From Bacteroidota bacterium (GTDB lineage: Bacteria > Bacteroidota > Bacteroidia > Chitinophagales > UBA8649), in the NCBI GenBank assembly GCA_003447535.1, contig DLYY01000011.1:41386-94203 (forward strand): DNA of 52,818 nucleotides. Reading direction: 5' to 3'. The notes under the pieces were generated by a model. The model was not told where the DNA came from and did no database searches. It saw nothing but the letters and a program-made list of their open reading frames with translations. This document shows positions 8,483 through 17,376 of this stretch, one piece after another (the first letter of the stretch is position 1; each line of letters begins with the position of its first letter). The position numbers and the translations under genes were made by a program.

Positions 8483-9738
8483 TCCAACATCCAAACTCCA
8501 CGAGAGTTGTCGTTACGGGAGTGGGCGTAGTCTCACCCATAGGAAACGACTACGATGCATTTGCCGACAACCTTTTATCGGGTACTTCGGGGGCTGCTCC
8601 AATATCGCTGTTTGATGCGGAAAAGTTCCCAACACGATTTGCCTGTGAAGTCAAGGATTTTAACCCTACAGATTTTATTGAGCCGAAATTGTCGAAGCGA
8701 ATGGATCGCTTTACTCATCTTGGTATTGTGGCATCCGATCAAGCAATAGCTGATGCTAACAATCTAGAGGGAGTTGCGAAGGAAAGGACAGCAGTTATAT
8801 GGTCGTCAGGTATTGGAGGATTGGGTTTTTTTGAACAAGAGATAGGTGCTCACTACTCCGGAGATGGAACTCCACGATTTAACCCTTTTTTCATTCCGAA
8901 AATGATTGTTGATATAGCCGCAGGCTATATATCCATGCGGCATGGATTTAGGGGCCCCAACTACGCCCCGGTGGCCGCTTGTGCGTCATCTACTATCGCC
9001 ATTATTGACGCCTTTCATTTGATAAAACTGGGCAAAGTTGATGCGGTGGTTTGCGGCGGGAGCGACGCTACCATTACACGCGGTGGAATTGGGGGGTTCA
9101 GTGCAATGAGGGCGTTGTCGCGAAGAAATGATGACTATAAAACAGCTTCACGCCCCTATGATCAGGACAGAGATGGATTTGTAATGGGAGAAGGGGGTGC
9201 CGCATTGATTGTTGAGAGCCTTGAATTGGCGCAACAACGAGGTGCAAATATCTTATGTGAGATTGTTGGAACAGGTATGTCGGCCGACGCCTACCATCTT
9301 ACGGCTCCACATCCAGATGGCGAAGGAGCTAAAGCGGTAATGAATTTAGCCGTTGAAGAGGCAGGAATAAGCCCGGAGCAAGTGGATTATATTAATGTTC
9401 ACGGAACATCAACTCCTGTTGGGGATCTCGCTGAGCTGGCTGCCATAAAAGACATATGGTCTGGCCGAGCAGCCAACACACTAATATCATCGACGAAGTC
9501 AATGACAGGTCATCTTCTTGGGGCTGCTGGTGCTTTAGAGGCATTAGCTCTATTAGTTTCCATGCAGCAATCTACCGTTCCACCGACTATTAATGTGGTG
9601 AACCCTGATCCAAATCTACCAGAAGAACTTAATGTTGTATTTGATAAGGCACGTTCAAAACAGGTAACGTATGCCCTAAGTAACACGTTTGGTTTTGGTG
9701 GCCACAATGCTTCGGTGCTCTTAAGAAATTTTGAATAA
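8479..9738 (+). CDS. fabF: Beta-ketoacyl-ACP synthase II
   Basis: Condenses malonyl-ACP with acyl-ACP in fatty acid elongation. 419 residues, normal for KAS II. The catalytic triad is intact: Cys168 in V-A-A-C-A-S-S, His in V-H-G-T-S-T-P-V-G-D (about 308), and His in T-G-H-L-L-G-A-A-G (about 345), with the C-terminal G-F-G-G-H-N loop. It is translationally coupled to acpP through ATGA and is followed 9 bases later by rnc. Confidence 0.97.
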   Translation: MIQHPNSTRVVVTGVGVVSPIGNDYDAFADNLLSGTSGAAPISLFDAEKFPTRFACEVKDFNPTDFIEPKLSKRMDRFTHLGIVASDQAIADANNLEGVAKERTAVIWSSGIGGLGFFEQEIGAHYSGDGTPRFNPFFIPKMIVDIAAGYISMRHGFRGPNYAPVAACASSTIAIIDAFHLIKLGKVDAVVCGGSDATITRGGIGGFSAMRALSRRNDDYKTASRPYDQDRDGFVMGEGGAALIVESLELAQQRGANILCEIVGTGMSADAYHLTAPHPDGEGAKAVMNLAVEEAGISPEQVDYINVHGTSTPVGDLAELAAIKDIWSGRAANTLISSTKSMTGHLLGAAGALEALALLVSMQQSTVPPTINVVNPDPNLPEELNVVFDKARSKQVTYALSNTFGFGGHNASVLLRNFE

Positions 9739-9747
9739 ACGAATACC

Positions 9748-10449
9748 GTGGTTTTTTTGCGGGATAGTATTAGAAAGCGGTTGTTTGAAAAAAAAAGCTC
9801 TTTTGAAAACACCATACTTTCAATTAACGGGTTTGGTGCAAAAGATTCCAACCTCTTTACACTAGCTATTCACCAAACAACAAATGGAAAGGAAAATAAC
9901 GAACGTTTGGAGTTTTTGGGTGATGCATTACTCGATGCGATAATAGCCGATGTACTGTATAGAAAGTTTTCAGAAAAAGAAGAGGGACTTTTAACTCAAA
10001 TGAAGTCAGAGCTTGTTAAGGCTTCTTCATTAAACCGACTTGCAAAAAACATTGGAATAACCCCCCTTGTTGTGACAAACTTGAGCCAAGAGGAATTGGA
10101 GGAAAGCAAGGTGCCCGGTTCTGCTTTAGAGGCTTGGATTGGTGCAATCTATTTAGACGGTGGTTTTAAAAAAGCAAAACAATTTGTTCAACAGAAGATG
10201 TTAACTCCCCATATCGATTGGTCCTTAGTTGAATCGCAAAATACAGACTACAAAAGTCAATTGCTACAACACGCCCAACAGACAGGACAAAAGGTAATCG
10301 TTCATTTTGACTCTGCCGAGTATAAAAAAGGCTCCGGCTTTTTAGCAACAATACAATGGGGAGATTGGTCGGAAACCGGCCTTGGGCGGTCTAAGAAAAT
10401 CGCCGAACAGCGTGCCGCACAAAACCTGCTGAAATTAATTAAGAAATAA
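9748..10449 (+). CDS. rnc: Ribonuclease III
   Basis: Double-stranded RNA endonuclease for rRNA and mRNA processing. 233 residues from a GTG start. The RNase III signature N-E-R-L-E-F-L-G-D-A-L-L-D is at 51-63 (metal ligands Glu55 and Asp59), and the second catalytic block is G-S-A-L-E-A-W-I-G-A at 124-133 with Glu128. A double-stranded RNA-binding domain occupies roughly 165-233. Oddity: the position usually held by Asp (D107 in Aquifex, D114 in E. coli) is Ser125. The acpP-fabF-rnc order is conserved in many bacteria. It ends 4 bases before the convergent adaptor gene. Confidence 0.93.
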   Translation: MVFLRDSIRKRLFEKKSSFENTILSINGFGAKDSNLFTLAIHQTTNGKENNERLEFLGDALLDAIIADVLYRKFSEKEEGLLTQMKSELVKASSLNRLAKNIGITPLVVTNLSQEELEESKVPGSALEAWIGAIYLDGGFKKAKQFVQQKMLTPHIDWSLVESQNTDYKSQLLQHAQQTGQKVIVHFDSAEYKKGSGFLATIQWGDWSETGLGRSKKIAEQRAAQNLLKLIKK

Positions 10450-10453
10450 TGCA

Positions 10454-11707
10454 CTACTCCTCTTGGAAGAGCTCTTCTTCTTTTACTTGAATAACATCAG
10501 AATTATTTTCTAATGTATTGGCAATAGCATCATATGGACCGCTTATTACCGAGGACCCCTCCTCAAGGCCAGCAACAATTTCAATGTGTTGTTCATCCTG
10601 AATTCCTGTAACAACCTTCTGAATGGTAGCCTTTCCGCTGACATATACAAAGACAACATCCTCGATAACACTCTCGTCATTTGGCCTAACGGTTACACAT
10701 TGAAGAGGAACACTTAACACGTTCTCTGCCCGATTGGTAAACACCGAGGCGTTGCCTCTCATTCCTGGCCTTAGTGGTATTTCTTGACTTGTTTCCAATT
10801 GTGCCAGCCGCTCAGGTAAAACCATGAGGACTACTTCAAATTGATTACTTAGATCAATTCCTTGTTTTGGGGATAAGGGTAGTTGCCAAACCTTGGCAAA
10901 AATGGTTTTTCCCGGATAGGCATCTAAGACAATCTTTGCCGAGTCATCGACGTGAATTCTTGGTATATCACTTTCGGATACTTCCGCCCGAAATAACAAC
11001 GTATCGAAATTGGTGATTGTGAGCAGACTACTACCCTGCATTTGGGCAGTACCGACAATGGTTTCCCCCTCGTGAACGTTAAGTTCGGTAATCACACCAC
11101 CAGCGGGTGCGTAGATTGAGGTTCGATTCAAGCCATTTTTTGCATCATTAATGCTGTTTTCTGCCGCCCGAACAAGATATCGAGCTTCATCTGAAGCATG
11201 TTTACTGGATTCATATTCTCCTTGAATTCTAATGTGGTTTGATTGAAAGGCATCAAACTCGGTTTGTGATATAAGCCCCTTTTCATAGGCGTTTACTTGC
11301 ATATTAAGTTGTTCTTCAGAAAGTCTCCATGCAGCATTAGCTTGGCTTTGATATGCCTGAGCTCTTGACAGTCCAGCCCTCCGCTGATTTAGATTGGTTT
11401 TGGCGAGATCAAGGTTGTTGGTATAAAGCTCTGCATCAATAGAAAGCAACAGGTCTCCGCTATCTACTTGTTCACCAAGAGCCACATGAATTGATGTAAT
11501 TCTTCCAGAGTTTTCAGCCGATACAACGCGGCTATCAAGTGCTTCGATGGTTCCACTTACGCTAACTTTTTCGGTAATGGATCGGTGGCTAGTTTTTTCA
11601 ACCAACACCTTGGATCCCTCGTCTCCCTCTCCGCATTGTGTTAAGACAAAACAAAGGCTAAGAACAGCCAGGGGTAATCGTATGGAGGGATTAATTAGAG
11701 TATTCAT
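10454..11707 (-). CDS. Lipoprotein efflux adaptor (HlyD/MacA-type membrane fusion protein)
   Basis: Periplasmic adaptor that links an inner-membrane pump to a TolC channel. I start at the ATG at 11707, which gives a lipoprotein signal with lipobox L-T-Q-C (Cys25); the longer reading from 11770 adds an unlikely second hydrophobic lead. About 417 residues. Order: biotinyl-lipoyl-like half motif (I-T-S-I-H-V-A-L-G-E-Q-V-D-S-G-D-L-L), a helical hairpin rich in Gln and Asn, the second lipoyl half (Y-A-P-A-G-G-V-I-T-E-L-N-V-H-E-G-E), then beta-barrel and membrane-proximal domains. It overlaps the TolC gene by 17 bases. No ABC or RND pump gene follows, which is unusual. Confidence 0.87.
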   Translation of the reverse strand: MNTLINPSIRLPLAVLSLCFVLTQCGEGDEGSKVLVEKTSHRSITEKVSVSGTIEALDSRVVSAENSGRITSIHVALGEQVDSGDLLLSIDAELYTNNLDLAKTNLNQRRAGLSRAQAYQSQANAAWRLSEEQLNMQVNAYEKGLISQTEFDAFQSNHIRIQGEYESSKHASDEARYLVRAAENSINDAKNGLNRTSIYAPAGGVITELNVHEGETIVGTAQMQGSSLLTITNFDTLLFRAEVSESDIPRIHVDDSAKIVLDAYPGKTIFAKVWQLPLSPKQGIDLSNQFEVVLMVLPERLAQLETSQEIPLRPGMRGNASVFTNRAENVLSVPLQCVTVRPNDESVIEDVVFVYVSGKATIQKVVTGIQDEQHIEIVAGLEEGSSVISGPYDAIANTLENNSDVIQVKEEELFQEE

Positions 11708-13124
11708 AAAAAACACGAATAAGATGAAGCTTACTTGCCAAATCAAGCCGAGCTTGGTAAAATTGGACACGCGCTAGTTGTTGTCGGTTACGAACAAGAG
11801 ACAACTCATAAGGACTTATGAGTCCTTCCTCATACCTTGTCTGGGCTACTTGAGAGGCTTTGGCGTTTATATCGTACAGTCGTTTGGTTTGGTGATATGT
11901 CTCCAATGCACCACGAGCATCTTGTTTATATGATGCGAGCCGGTTCTCATCCTCTCTCAAGTCGTTGGCACTGGAGAGTGTAAGTTGTTCTTGTGCAAGC
12001 TGTTGCTGCTGAATGGCTTGAAAGCGTTGGTATCGTCCCCAAAGAGGAAAGCTAATGGTAAGGTTGGCCGATTGAGAAAAGTTTGTTTTTAGCTGGTTGA
12101 CAAAGGGTCTAGATGAGTAAATCGGTTGAGTAAACGGAATGGTGGAAACAACAGTCTCACCACTAGCTGTTACACCAATTATGGGAAAGTCGTCCTGTCC
12201 GCTAAACCCATCGATTTGTTGGCTAGCGCTAAAGAAGTTTGTATTGATTCTAGCACCAAGGCTGATAGTTGGCCAAAGTAGCCCCTTCACTGACTGATAT
12301 CGATAGTTTTCGGCGATAAGCCTTAGTTCTCCAAGCAAACGTGTTTTTTCTGCTCCCTGTTGGCTGAGATAAATAGAGGAGTCTCGGATAATTGAAAAAA
12401 TTCCCAATGTGTCAAGGGTAAAACGTACCTGGTTGTTTTGTTGTAAAAGCTGGGCCAAGCTTAGCTTAGATCGGTTTAATTGGGCATTTGCTCGAGTTTG
12501 TTGAAGCTCTTGTTCGGCAAGGTTCACTTCAAATTCTACACGCGATGCCGCAGGCTGGAGTCCTGCCTCAATAAGCAAGTCGTATTGATTAATATCCGCA
12601 AGGCTTTGATGTAGGGCAGTATCAACGAGGTTCAAGCTGATTTTACTTGCTAGTACAGCAAAGTATGATTGGGTGGTTACAATGGCAATTTCTCTTTTTA
12701 GCAGATCCTCTTCAAGCTCAAAAACCGATCGGTCGGTTAAGAGGCCTTTGTGTGCATTTTGTTTTTGAAAACCGTTAAACACATCCCAGGCAACATCGAT
12801 AGACCCTAGCGTTGCGTTGGTGTTTTGAGCTATAAAATTGAATGTTAACGGGTCAATTGAGTTGCTGAAATTTAAGTTCTCTGTAATAGAGGCACTTACG
12901 TTGGGGGTGTACATTCCAAGGTTGCTACTCTTAATATCTAATGCGTTTAGACTGAATTTAATCTGTTGAAGTTCTAATGAATTATCAATTTCTAGAGAAA
13001 AAAGCAGACAATCATCCAGGCTATATTCGACCTGTTCAGTGTTCTGTCCTAAGAGAAAAGAAGCACTTAAACACAGCAAAAATGCTGTAGTGTTCCCCCG
13101 CAGCAACATATAATTCCGCAGCAT
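11691..13124 (-). CDS. TolC-family outer membrane efflux protein
   Basis: Trimeric outer-membrane channel with a periplasmic helical tunnel. The ATG at 13124 gives a signal peptide ending L-L-G-Q and a mature chain of about 450 residues; ATGs at 13172 and 13109 are alternatives. Two OEP repeats are visible, each with long Gln/Leu/Ala-rich helices and the small strand segment, the second with a long Q-Q-Q-Q-L-A-Q-E-Q-L helix. It is the first gene of a two-gene operon with the lipoprotein adaptor and is likely driven by the promoter at 13181-13214. The substrate is unknown. Confidence 0.87.
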   Translation of the reverse strand: MLRNYMLLRGNTTAFLLCLSASFLLGQNTEQVEYSLDDCLLFSLEIDNSLELQQIKFSLNALDIKSSNLGMYTPNVSASITENLNFSNSIDPLTFNFIAQNTNATLGSIDVAWDVFNGFQKQNAHKGLLTDRSVFELEEDLLKREIAIVTTQSYFAVLASKISLNLVDTALHQSLADINQYDLLIEAGLQPAASRVEFEVNLAEQELQQTRANAQLNRSKLSLAQLLQQNNQVRFTLDTLGIFSIIRDSSIYLSQQGAEKTRLLGELRLIAENYRYQSVKGLLWPTISLGARINTNFFSASQQIDGFSGQDDFPIIGVTASGETVVSTIPFTQPIYSSRPFVNQLKTNFSQSANLTISFPLWGRYQRFQAIQQQQLAQEQLTLSSANDLREDENRLASYKQDARGALETYHQTKRLYDINAKASQVAQTRYEEGLISPYELSLVRNRQQLARVQFYQARLDLASKLHLIRVFYEYSN

Positions 13125-13180
13125 GGTACGAAGAAACAAAGTGCGACACGATAAGCGTAAGAAATAAACCATTAGCAAAA

Positions 13181-13214
13181 CAAATGTAGTTTATATAGGG
13201 TATATGTGAAGCAA
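13181..13214 (-). promoter_or_regulatory. Promoter for the TolC-adaptor operon
   Basis: Minus strand: TTG at 13214-13212, a 23-base spacer, then TACATTTG at 13188-13181, an exact match to the Bacteroidota TTG / TAnnTTTG promoter. The predicted start of transcription near 13175 fits translation starts at 13124 or 13109. Confidence 0.55.
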
Positions 13215-13255
13215 TATTCAGGATATATACTTAATGAAATACATCAATACCGAGC

Positions 13256-13263
13256 TACTTTTG
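13256..13263 (+). promoter_or_regulatory. Candidate -7 box for tadA-sodA
   Basis: TACTTTTG is an exact TAnnTTTG match 23 bases before the preferred tadA ATG at 13287. It argues against the upstream GTG at 13206 being the translation start. No clear -33 element. Confidence 0.45.
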
Positions 13264-13286
13264 TTGTAAGTTCAAATAAACCCACT

Positions 13287-13772
13287 ATGTATTCGAATGA
13301 TATTATGCTTTGGCGCGAAGTGTTAAAAAACGCCTATCGGGCCGCAGAAAGCGGGGAAGTTCCTGTTGGGGCCATCGTTATTGACAATGAAAAAAACAAG
13401 ATTGTTTCCAAAGGATGGAACCAGGTAAACCTTTTACAAGACCCAACGGCCCATGCAGAAATGCTTGCCATAACAGCCGCCACCAACGCAAATCAAACGC
13501 GCCACTTATCATCTTACATGGTAATGGTTTCTCTAGAGCCTTGTATAATGTGTGCAGGAGCAATTCATTGGGCACAAGTAAAGCGGGTACAGTATTTATT
13601 GCCAGACGATAAGTTTGGTGCAATAAGTCACCACACTATCAAGCATTCAAAGAAAGACCACTGGGAGTGTATTGTGGAGAGGCCATGGGTTGATCCTGAA
13701 ATTCAAGCGATTGCTTTGGAATACAAAACTTTTCTTAGAGATTACTTCGCTCAATTGCGCCATGAGGCTTAA
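13287..13772 (+). CDS. tadA: tRNA-specific adenosine deaminase TadA
   Basis: Deaminates the wobble adenosine of tRNA-Arg(ACG) to inosine. 161 residues from the ATG at 13287; the frame is open back to a GTG at 13206, but that would add 27 residues not expected in TadA. The zinc site is complete: H-A-E in T-A-H-A-E-M-L-A (His ligand and catalytic Glu) and P-C-I-M-C-A-G-A-I (two Cys ligands). It is followed 18 bases later by sodA and probably shares its transcript. A guanine-deaminase or other nucleoside deaminase role is less likely given the P-C-I-M-C-A-G-A-I context. Confidence 0.88.
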   Translation: MYSNDIMLWREVLKNAYRAAESGEVPVGAIVIDNEKNKIVSKGWNQVNLLQDPTAHAEMLAITAATNANQTRHLSSYMVMVSLEPCIMCAGAIHWAQVKRVQYLLPDDKFGAISHHTIKHSKKDHWECIVERPWVDPEIQAIALEYKTFLRDYFAQLRHEA

Positions 13773-13790
13773 CTTAGAGAAAAAATAGAA

Positions 13791-14390
13791 ATGGCCTTTA
13801 CACTACCCCAGTTACCTTATAGCTATGATGCCCTAGAGCCTCACTTCGATGCTCGCACCATGGAAATACACCACAGCAAGCATCACGCTGGTTATACTGC
13901 AAAATTTAACGCAGCCCTAGAGTCAGCGTCATTAGATTCTTCTGACCTAACAGGATTAATGACATTGATGGATATGAATAATGCAGCCTTGAGAAACAAT
14001 GGAGGAGGGTATTATAATCACTGTCTTTTTTGGGAAAACCTATCGCCACAAGCCACAGAGATGAGCGCGGATTTGGCTTCTTGCATTGAGCGTTGTTTTG
14101 GAAGCGTAGATAATATGAAAGAGGCATTCAGTAAAGCTGCGGCAACACGTTTTGGTTCGGGTTGGGCGTGGCTGTGTAGAAAAGACGATGGAAGCTTAGA
14201 GGTTTGCTCCACAGCAAACCAGGACAACCCACTAATGCCAGGTATCGGCTGCGGTGGCAGGCCGATACTAGCCCTAGACGTGTGGGAACACGCCTATTAT
14301 TTACATTATCAAAATAGACGCCCTGACTATATCAACGCCTTTTGGAGTATAGTAAATTGGGATGTCGTGTCGAAGCGCTGGGCTGGATAA
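13791..14390 (+). CDS. sodA: Superoxide dismutase, Mn-type
   Basis: Converts superoxide to hydrogen peroxide and oxygen. 199 residues. Ligands: His in M-E-I-H-H-S-K-H-H (about 27), His in Y-N-H-C-L-F-W (about 76), and Asp and His in D-V-W-E-H (about 161-165). Gly in N-N-G-G-G and Gln in N-Q-D-N-P-L-M match the Mn-type placement of the outer-sphere Gln rather than the Fe type, so Mn or cambialistic use is likely. No signal peptide, so it is cytoplasmic. It follows tadA closely and converges on frr with a 34-base gap that holds no obvious terminator. Confidence 0.93.
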   Translation: MAFTLPQLPYSYDALEPHFDARTMEIHHSKHHAGYTAKFNAALESASLDSSDLTGLMTLMDMNNAALRNNGGGYYNHCLFWENLSPQATEMSADLASCIERCFGSVDNMKEAFSKAAATRFGSGWAWLCRKDDGSLEVCSTANQDNPLMPGIGCGGRPILALDVWEHAYYLHYQNRRPDYINAFWSIVNWDVVSKRWAG

Positions 14391-14424
14391 AACAGGTCTA
14401 ATCGTAAACAATCAACCCTTAACG

Positions 14425-14988
14425 TTATACCGCCATTATTTCAGACTCCTTGGTCTGATAAATTCCGTCTATTGTTTTATTGGCGGAATCTATGCTTGAT
14501 TGAACGGCACCCTCACCATCTTTTACCTCGTCTTCAGAAAGCGCGTCTTCACCCAATGCTTTAATGGCATCCATGGCATCTTTTCTTGCTGATCTGAGAT
14601 TTACTTTTGCTTGATCGCACATTGCTTTGGCTTGCTTTGAAAGGTCCGTGCGTCGCTCTTCGGTGAGAACAGGTAGGGACAGTCGAACAAATTCCCCATC
14701 ATTCATTGGGGTTAGGCCAAGATTTGCACCCAGAATCCCGCGCTCAATTTCACCAAGAACACTTTTGTCAAATGGCTGAATCGTGAGCGTTCTCGCATCC
14801 GTGGCGTTAACGTTGGCCACCTGATTAAGTGGCATCATGCTACCATAGGCTTCAACCATTACAGAGGACAACATGCTAGGGTTTGCTTTGCCTGCTCTAA
14901 TCTTGGATAGATTTTGTTTTAGAGAGCTGAAAATTTGTTCTTGATTCTCAGTAAGCATCGAGAGCACTTCTTGTGTTGAGCTATTCAT
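14425..14988 (-). CDS. frr: Ribosome recycling factor
   Basis: Splits post-termination ribosomes together with EF-G. 187 residues from the ATG at 14988, a standard size; an in-frame start at 15024 would lie well inside pyrH. It has the three-helix core with K-I-R-A-G-K-A-N-P-S-M-L near the N-terminus and the conserved L-P-V-L-T-E-E-R-R block. It overlaps the pyrH stop by 8 bases and is the last gene of the ribosomal operon. Confidence 0.95.
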   Translation of the reverse strand: MNSSTQEVLSMLTENQEQIFSSLKQNLSKIRAGKANPSMLSSVMVEAYGSMMPLNQVANVNATDARTLTIQPFDKSVLGEIERGILGANLGLTPMNDGEFVRLSLPVLTEERRTDLSKQAKAMCDQAKVNLRSARKDAMDAIKALGEDALSEDEVKDGEGAVQSSIDSANKTIDGIYQTKESEIMAV

Positions 14989-15709
14989 AAAATTTAGTTT
15001 TTTCCCCGCTAACCAATGTACCAATTTTTTCTCCTTTTACTGCACGCAAGAGATTACCAATGGTGTTCATATTAAAGACTACAATAGGCATTGCGTTTTC
15101 TTGGCAAAGGGTGAACGCCGTCATATCCATGACGCCAAGGTTGTGTTGAATAACATCGTTGAAGGTAACTTCGCTGTAACGCTTGGCGTGCGGGTTTTTC
15201 ACGGGGTCCTCTTCATAAATTCCGTCTACCTTGGTTCCTTTAAGAACCACATCCGCTCCGATTTCTGAAGCGCGAAGCGCAGCACCTGAGTCGGTGGTAA
15301 AATAGGGGTTTCCGGTTCCTGAAGCAAAAATTACAAGGCGGCCCTTTTCAAGGTGCCTTTTAGCACGTTTAGGAATAAAGGGTTCTGCAATCTCTCGCAT
15401 TTGGATAGCAGAAATCAATCGGGTGTCAACACCAACTTGTTCTGCGGCATTCTGAAGCGCTACCCCATTCATAACAGTAGCCAACATACCCATATAGTCT
15501 CCTGAAACCCGGTCAACACCAGTATTGGCAGCCTGGAGACCACGAAAAATATTTCCACCTCCGACAACGACCGCCACCTCAACACCAAGGTCTACAACCT
15601 CTTTAAGATCAAGGGCGAATTGCCGTATTGTGTTAGGATCGATTCCAAAGGATTTGTCGCCCATTAGGGCTTCACCACTAAGTTTAAGAAGTATTCGCTT
15701 GTATGCCAT
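14981..15709 (-). CDS. pyrH: UMP kinase
   Basis: Phosphorylates UMP to UDP in pyrimidine synthesis. 242 residues of the amino-acid-kinase fold: L-K-L-S-G-E-A-L-M-G at the N-terminus (phosphate binding), V-V-G-G-G-N-I-F-R-G near 48-57, and G-T-G-N-P-Y-F-T-T-D-S-G-A-A-L-R-A (UMP and ATP site) in the middle. pyrH followed by frr is a widespread order. It lies 15 bases after tsf. Confidence 0.96.
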   Translation of the reverse strand: MAYKRILLKLSGEALMGDKSFGIDPNTIRQFALDLKEVVDLGVEVAVVVGGGNIFRGLQAANTGVDRVSGDYMGMLATVMNGVALQNAAEQVGVDTRLISAIQMREIAEPFIPKRAKRHLEKGRLVIFASGTGNPYFTTDSGAALRASEIGADVVLKGTKVDGIYEEDPVKNPHAKRYSEVTFNDVIQHNLGVMDMTAFTLCQENAMPIVVFNMNTIGNLLRAVKGEKIGTLVSGEKTKFYE

Positions 15710-15724
15710 GTATTGTGAAAATAC

Positions 15725-16555
15725 TTATTCCCCCAATTCGCAGCGTAAAAAAGCAGTAATAGAAAGATCTTTATCTAGGTTTTGCACATATTGCGCCACA
15801 GTGAGTGATGGATCTTTAACAAAAATCTGGTGTGCCAAGGTATTTTCTTTGTAGAATTTCTTTAATGAGCCTTCGGCGATTTTTTCAATGATGTGTTCTG
15901 GCTTGTTATCCTGGAGTGCTTTGTCTCGTGCAATTTGAAGCTCCCGCTCGCGAACCTCTTCAGGAATATCAGCTTCATCTAACCCAATAGGTCTCATTGC
16001 TGCCACTTGCATTCCCACATCACGCCCAATTTCTGTTGCACCCTCGACGTCTTTACTGAGACCAAGAAGGACACCAATTCGATTGCCAGCGTGGATATAG
16101 GGAACTACTTTTGATGCTTCTAACACATGAAAGGCTTTGATAGAAATACTCTCTCCAATCATTCCAACACGTTCAGCAACATGGTCTACAACGGATTTGC
16201 CATCCAATAGTGAAGCCATTAATGCATCTTGACTGTCAACATTTTCGGCTAAAGCGTGGTCAGCAAGGCGTTTAGCAAAAGCGATGAAGTCATCATTTTT
16301 AGCCACAAAATCAGTTTCACTCGCAAGGTATACAATGACACCTCGGGATGCCTTGGTATTTACAGTTGCGATTACCGCCCCCTCTTTGGCATCTCTACCT
16401 GCTCGAAGCTCTGCTACTTTCTGACCCTTTTTTCTGAGGTATTCAATGGCGCCATCCATATCTCCTTCGGATGAAGTGAGCGCTTTTTTACAGTCCATGA
16501 TTCCCGCACCTGTCTTTTTGCGTAACTCATTTACTTCTTTGGCTGAAATTCCCAT
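15725..16555 (-). CDS. tsf: Elongation factor Ts
   Basis: Nucleotide exchange factor for EF-Tu. 276 residues. The N-terminal UBA-like domain holds V-N-E-L-R-K-K-T-G-A-G-I-M-D-C-K-K-A-L, and the core has S-E-T-D-F-V-A-K-N, the EF-Tu-contacting motif. The C-terminal dimerisation part ends in the common K-D-P-S-L-T-V form. It lies 30 bases downstream of rpsB. Confidence 0.96.
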   Translation of the reverse strand: MGISAKEVNELRKKTGAGIMDCKKALTSSEGDMDGAIEYLRKKGQKVAELRAGRDAKEGAVIATVNTKASRGVIVYLASETDFVAKNDDFIAFAKRLADHALAENVDSQDALMASLLDGKSVVDHVAERVGMIGESISIKAFHVLEASKVVPYIHAGNRIGVLLGLSKDVEGATEIGRDVGMQVAAMRPIGLDEADIPEEVRERELQIARDKALQDNKPEHIIEKIAEGSLKKFYKENTLAHQIFVKDPSLTVAQYVQNLDKDLSITAFLRCELGE

Positions 16556-16585
16556 AGTCTTTATAAATACAATGTTTGCAATAAA

Positions 16586-17356
16586 TTATTCCGCTGTCTT
16601 CTTCTCCGAAGTCTTCTCTTCTGAAGACGCTTTTTCTTCAGCTTTTGCGCTCTCTTCTTTCATTTGTGCGCGGTCTTTTGAACCTTCAATCGCAGCATCA
16701 GCCAGATAGCGGGTGATGAGATGAATTGAGTTTGCTGCATCATCATTTGAAGGAATCGGAAAGTCGATTGAATTGGGATTTGAATTGGTATCAACCATCC
16801 CGAATGTTCGAATTCCTAACTTTTTAGCCTCCTTGATCGCAATATCTTCATAAGTGATATCCACAACATATACTGCGGCAGGAACTCGATTTAGGTTTTC
16901 AATACCCCCAAGCACCATGCTGAGTTTCTGCAACTGTCTGCCAAGCAATAACCTCTCTTTTTTTGTGAGCGAAGTAGTGTTCTTGTCATCAAGCAGCTTT
17001 CGAATACTTTCCATCTTTTTTACAGAGCGACGAATCGTAGCGAAGTTTGTTAGCATACCCCCTAACCATCGTTCGGTTACGTAGGGCATGTTGGCTCTTT
17101 GTGCCTCAGCCTTAACAACCTCTTTGGCTTGTTTTTTTGTGGCAACAAATAAAACTTTTCGACCCGACTTAACAATTTGTCGCACCGCGTGAGCAGCTTC
17201 TTCAAGGCTTTCAGAAGTTTTATTTAAATCGATAAGGTGAATACCTTTTCGTTCAGCAAAGATGTAGGGCAACATCTTCGGATTCCATTTACGTTTTAAG
17301 TGACCAAAGTGAACTCCAGCCTCTAACATGTCTTTATGTGATACTTTTTCCATCAT
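16586..17356 (-). CDS. rpsB: 30S ribosomal protein S2
   Basis: Small-subunit protein, 256 residues. Family blocks: E-A-G-V-H-F-G-H-L-K-R-K-W-N-P-K-M near the start, W-L-G-G-M-L-T-N-F near 93-101, and V-D-T-N-S-N-P near 188-194. The last 30 or so residues form a charged Glu/Lys/Ser/Ala tail, common in Bacteroidota S2. Two ATGs stand in tandem (17356 and 17353), and either could be the start. It lies between rpsI and tsf. Confidence 0.96.
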   Translation of the reverse strand: MMEKVSHKDMLEAGVHFGHLKRKWNPKMLPYIFAERKGIHLIDLNKTSESLEEAAHAVRQIVKSGRKVLFVATKKQAKEVVKAEAQRANMPYVTERWLGGMLTNFATIRRSVKKMESIRKLLDDKNTTSLTKKERLLLGRQLQKLSMVLGGIENLNRVPAAVYVVDITYEDIAIKEAKKLGIRTFGMVDTNSNPNSIDFPIPSNDDAANSIHLITRYLADAAIEGSKDRAQMKEESAKAEEKASSEEKTSEKKTAE

Positions 17357-17376
17357 CTTGTAGAGATTCTATTGGT

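Noticed and set aside
9510..9851. 113-codon minus-strand frame across the fabF-rnc junction
   Set aside because: It is opposite two clear enzymes, is Pro/Ser/Arg-rich in shadow style, and has no recognisable motif.
13206..13286. GTG-initiated N-terminal extension of TadA
   Set aside because: The -7 box at 13256-13263 lies inside it and TadA proteins begin close to the ATG at 13287.
14441..14458. TCAGAC/GTCTGA inverted repeat near the sodA-frr junction
   Set aside because: It is inside the frr coding region, only six pairs, and has no T-run, so I do not call a terminator.
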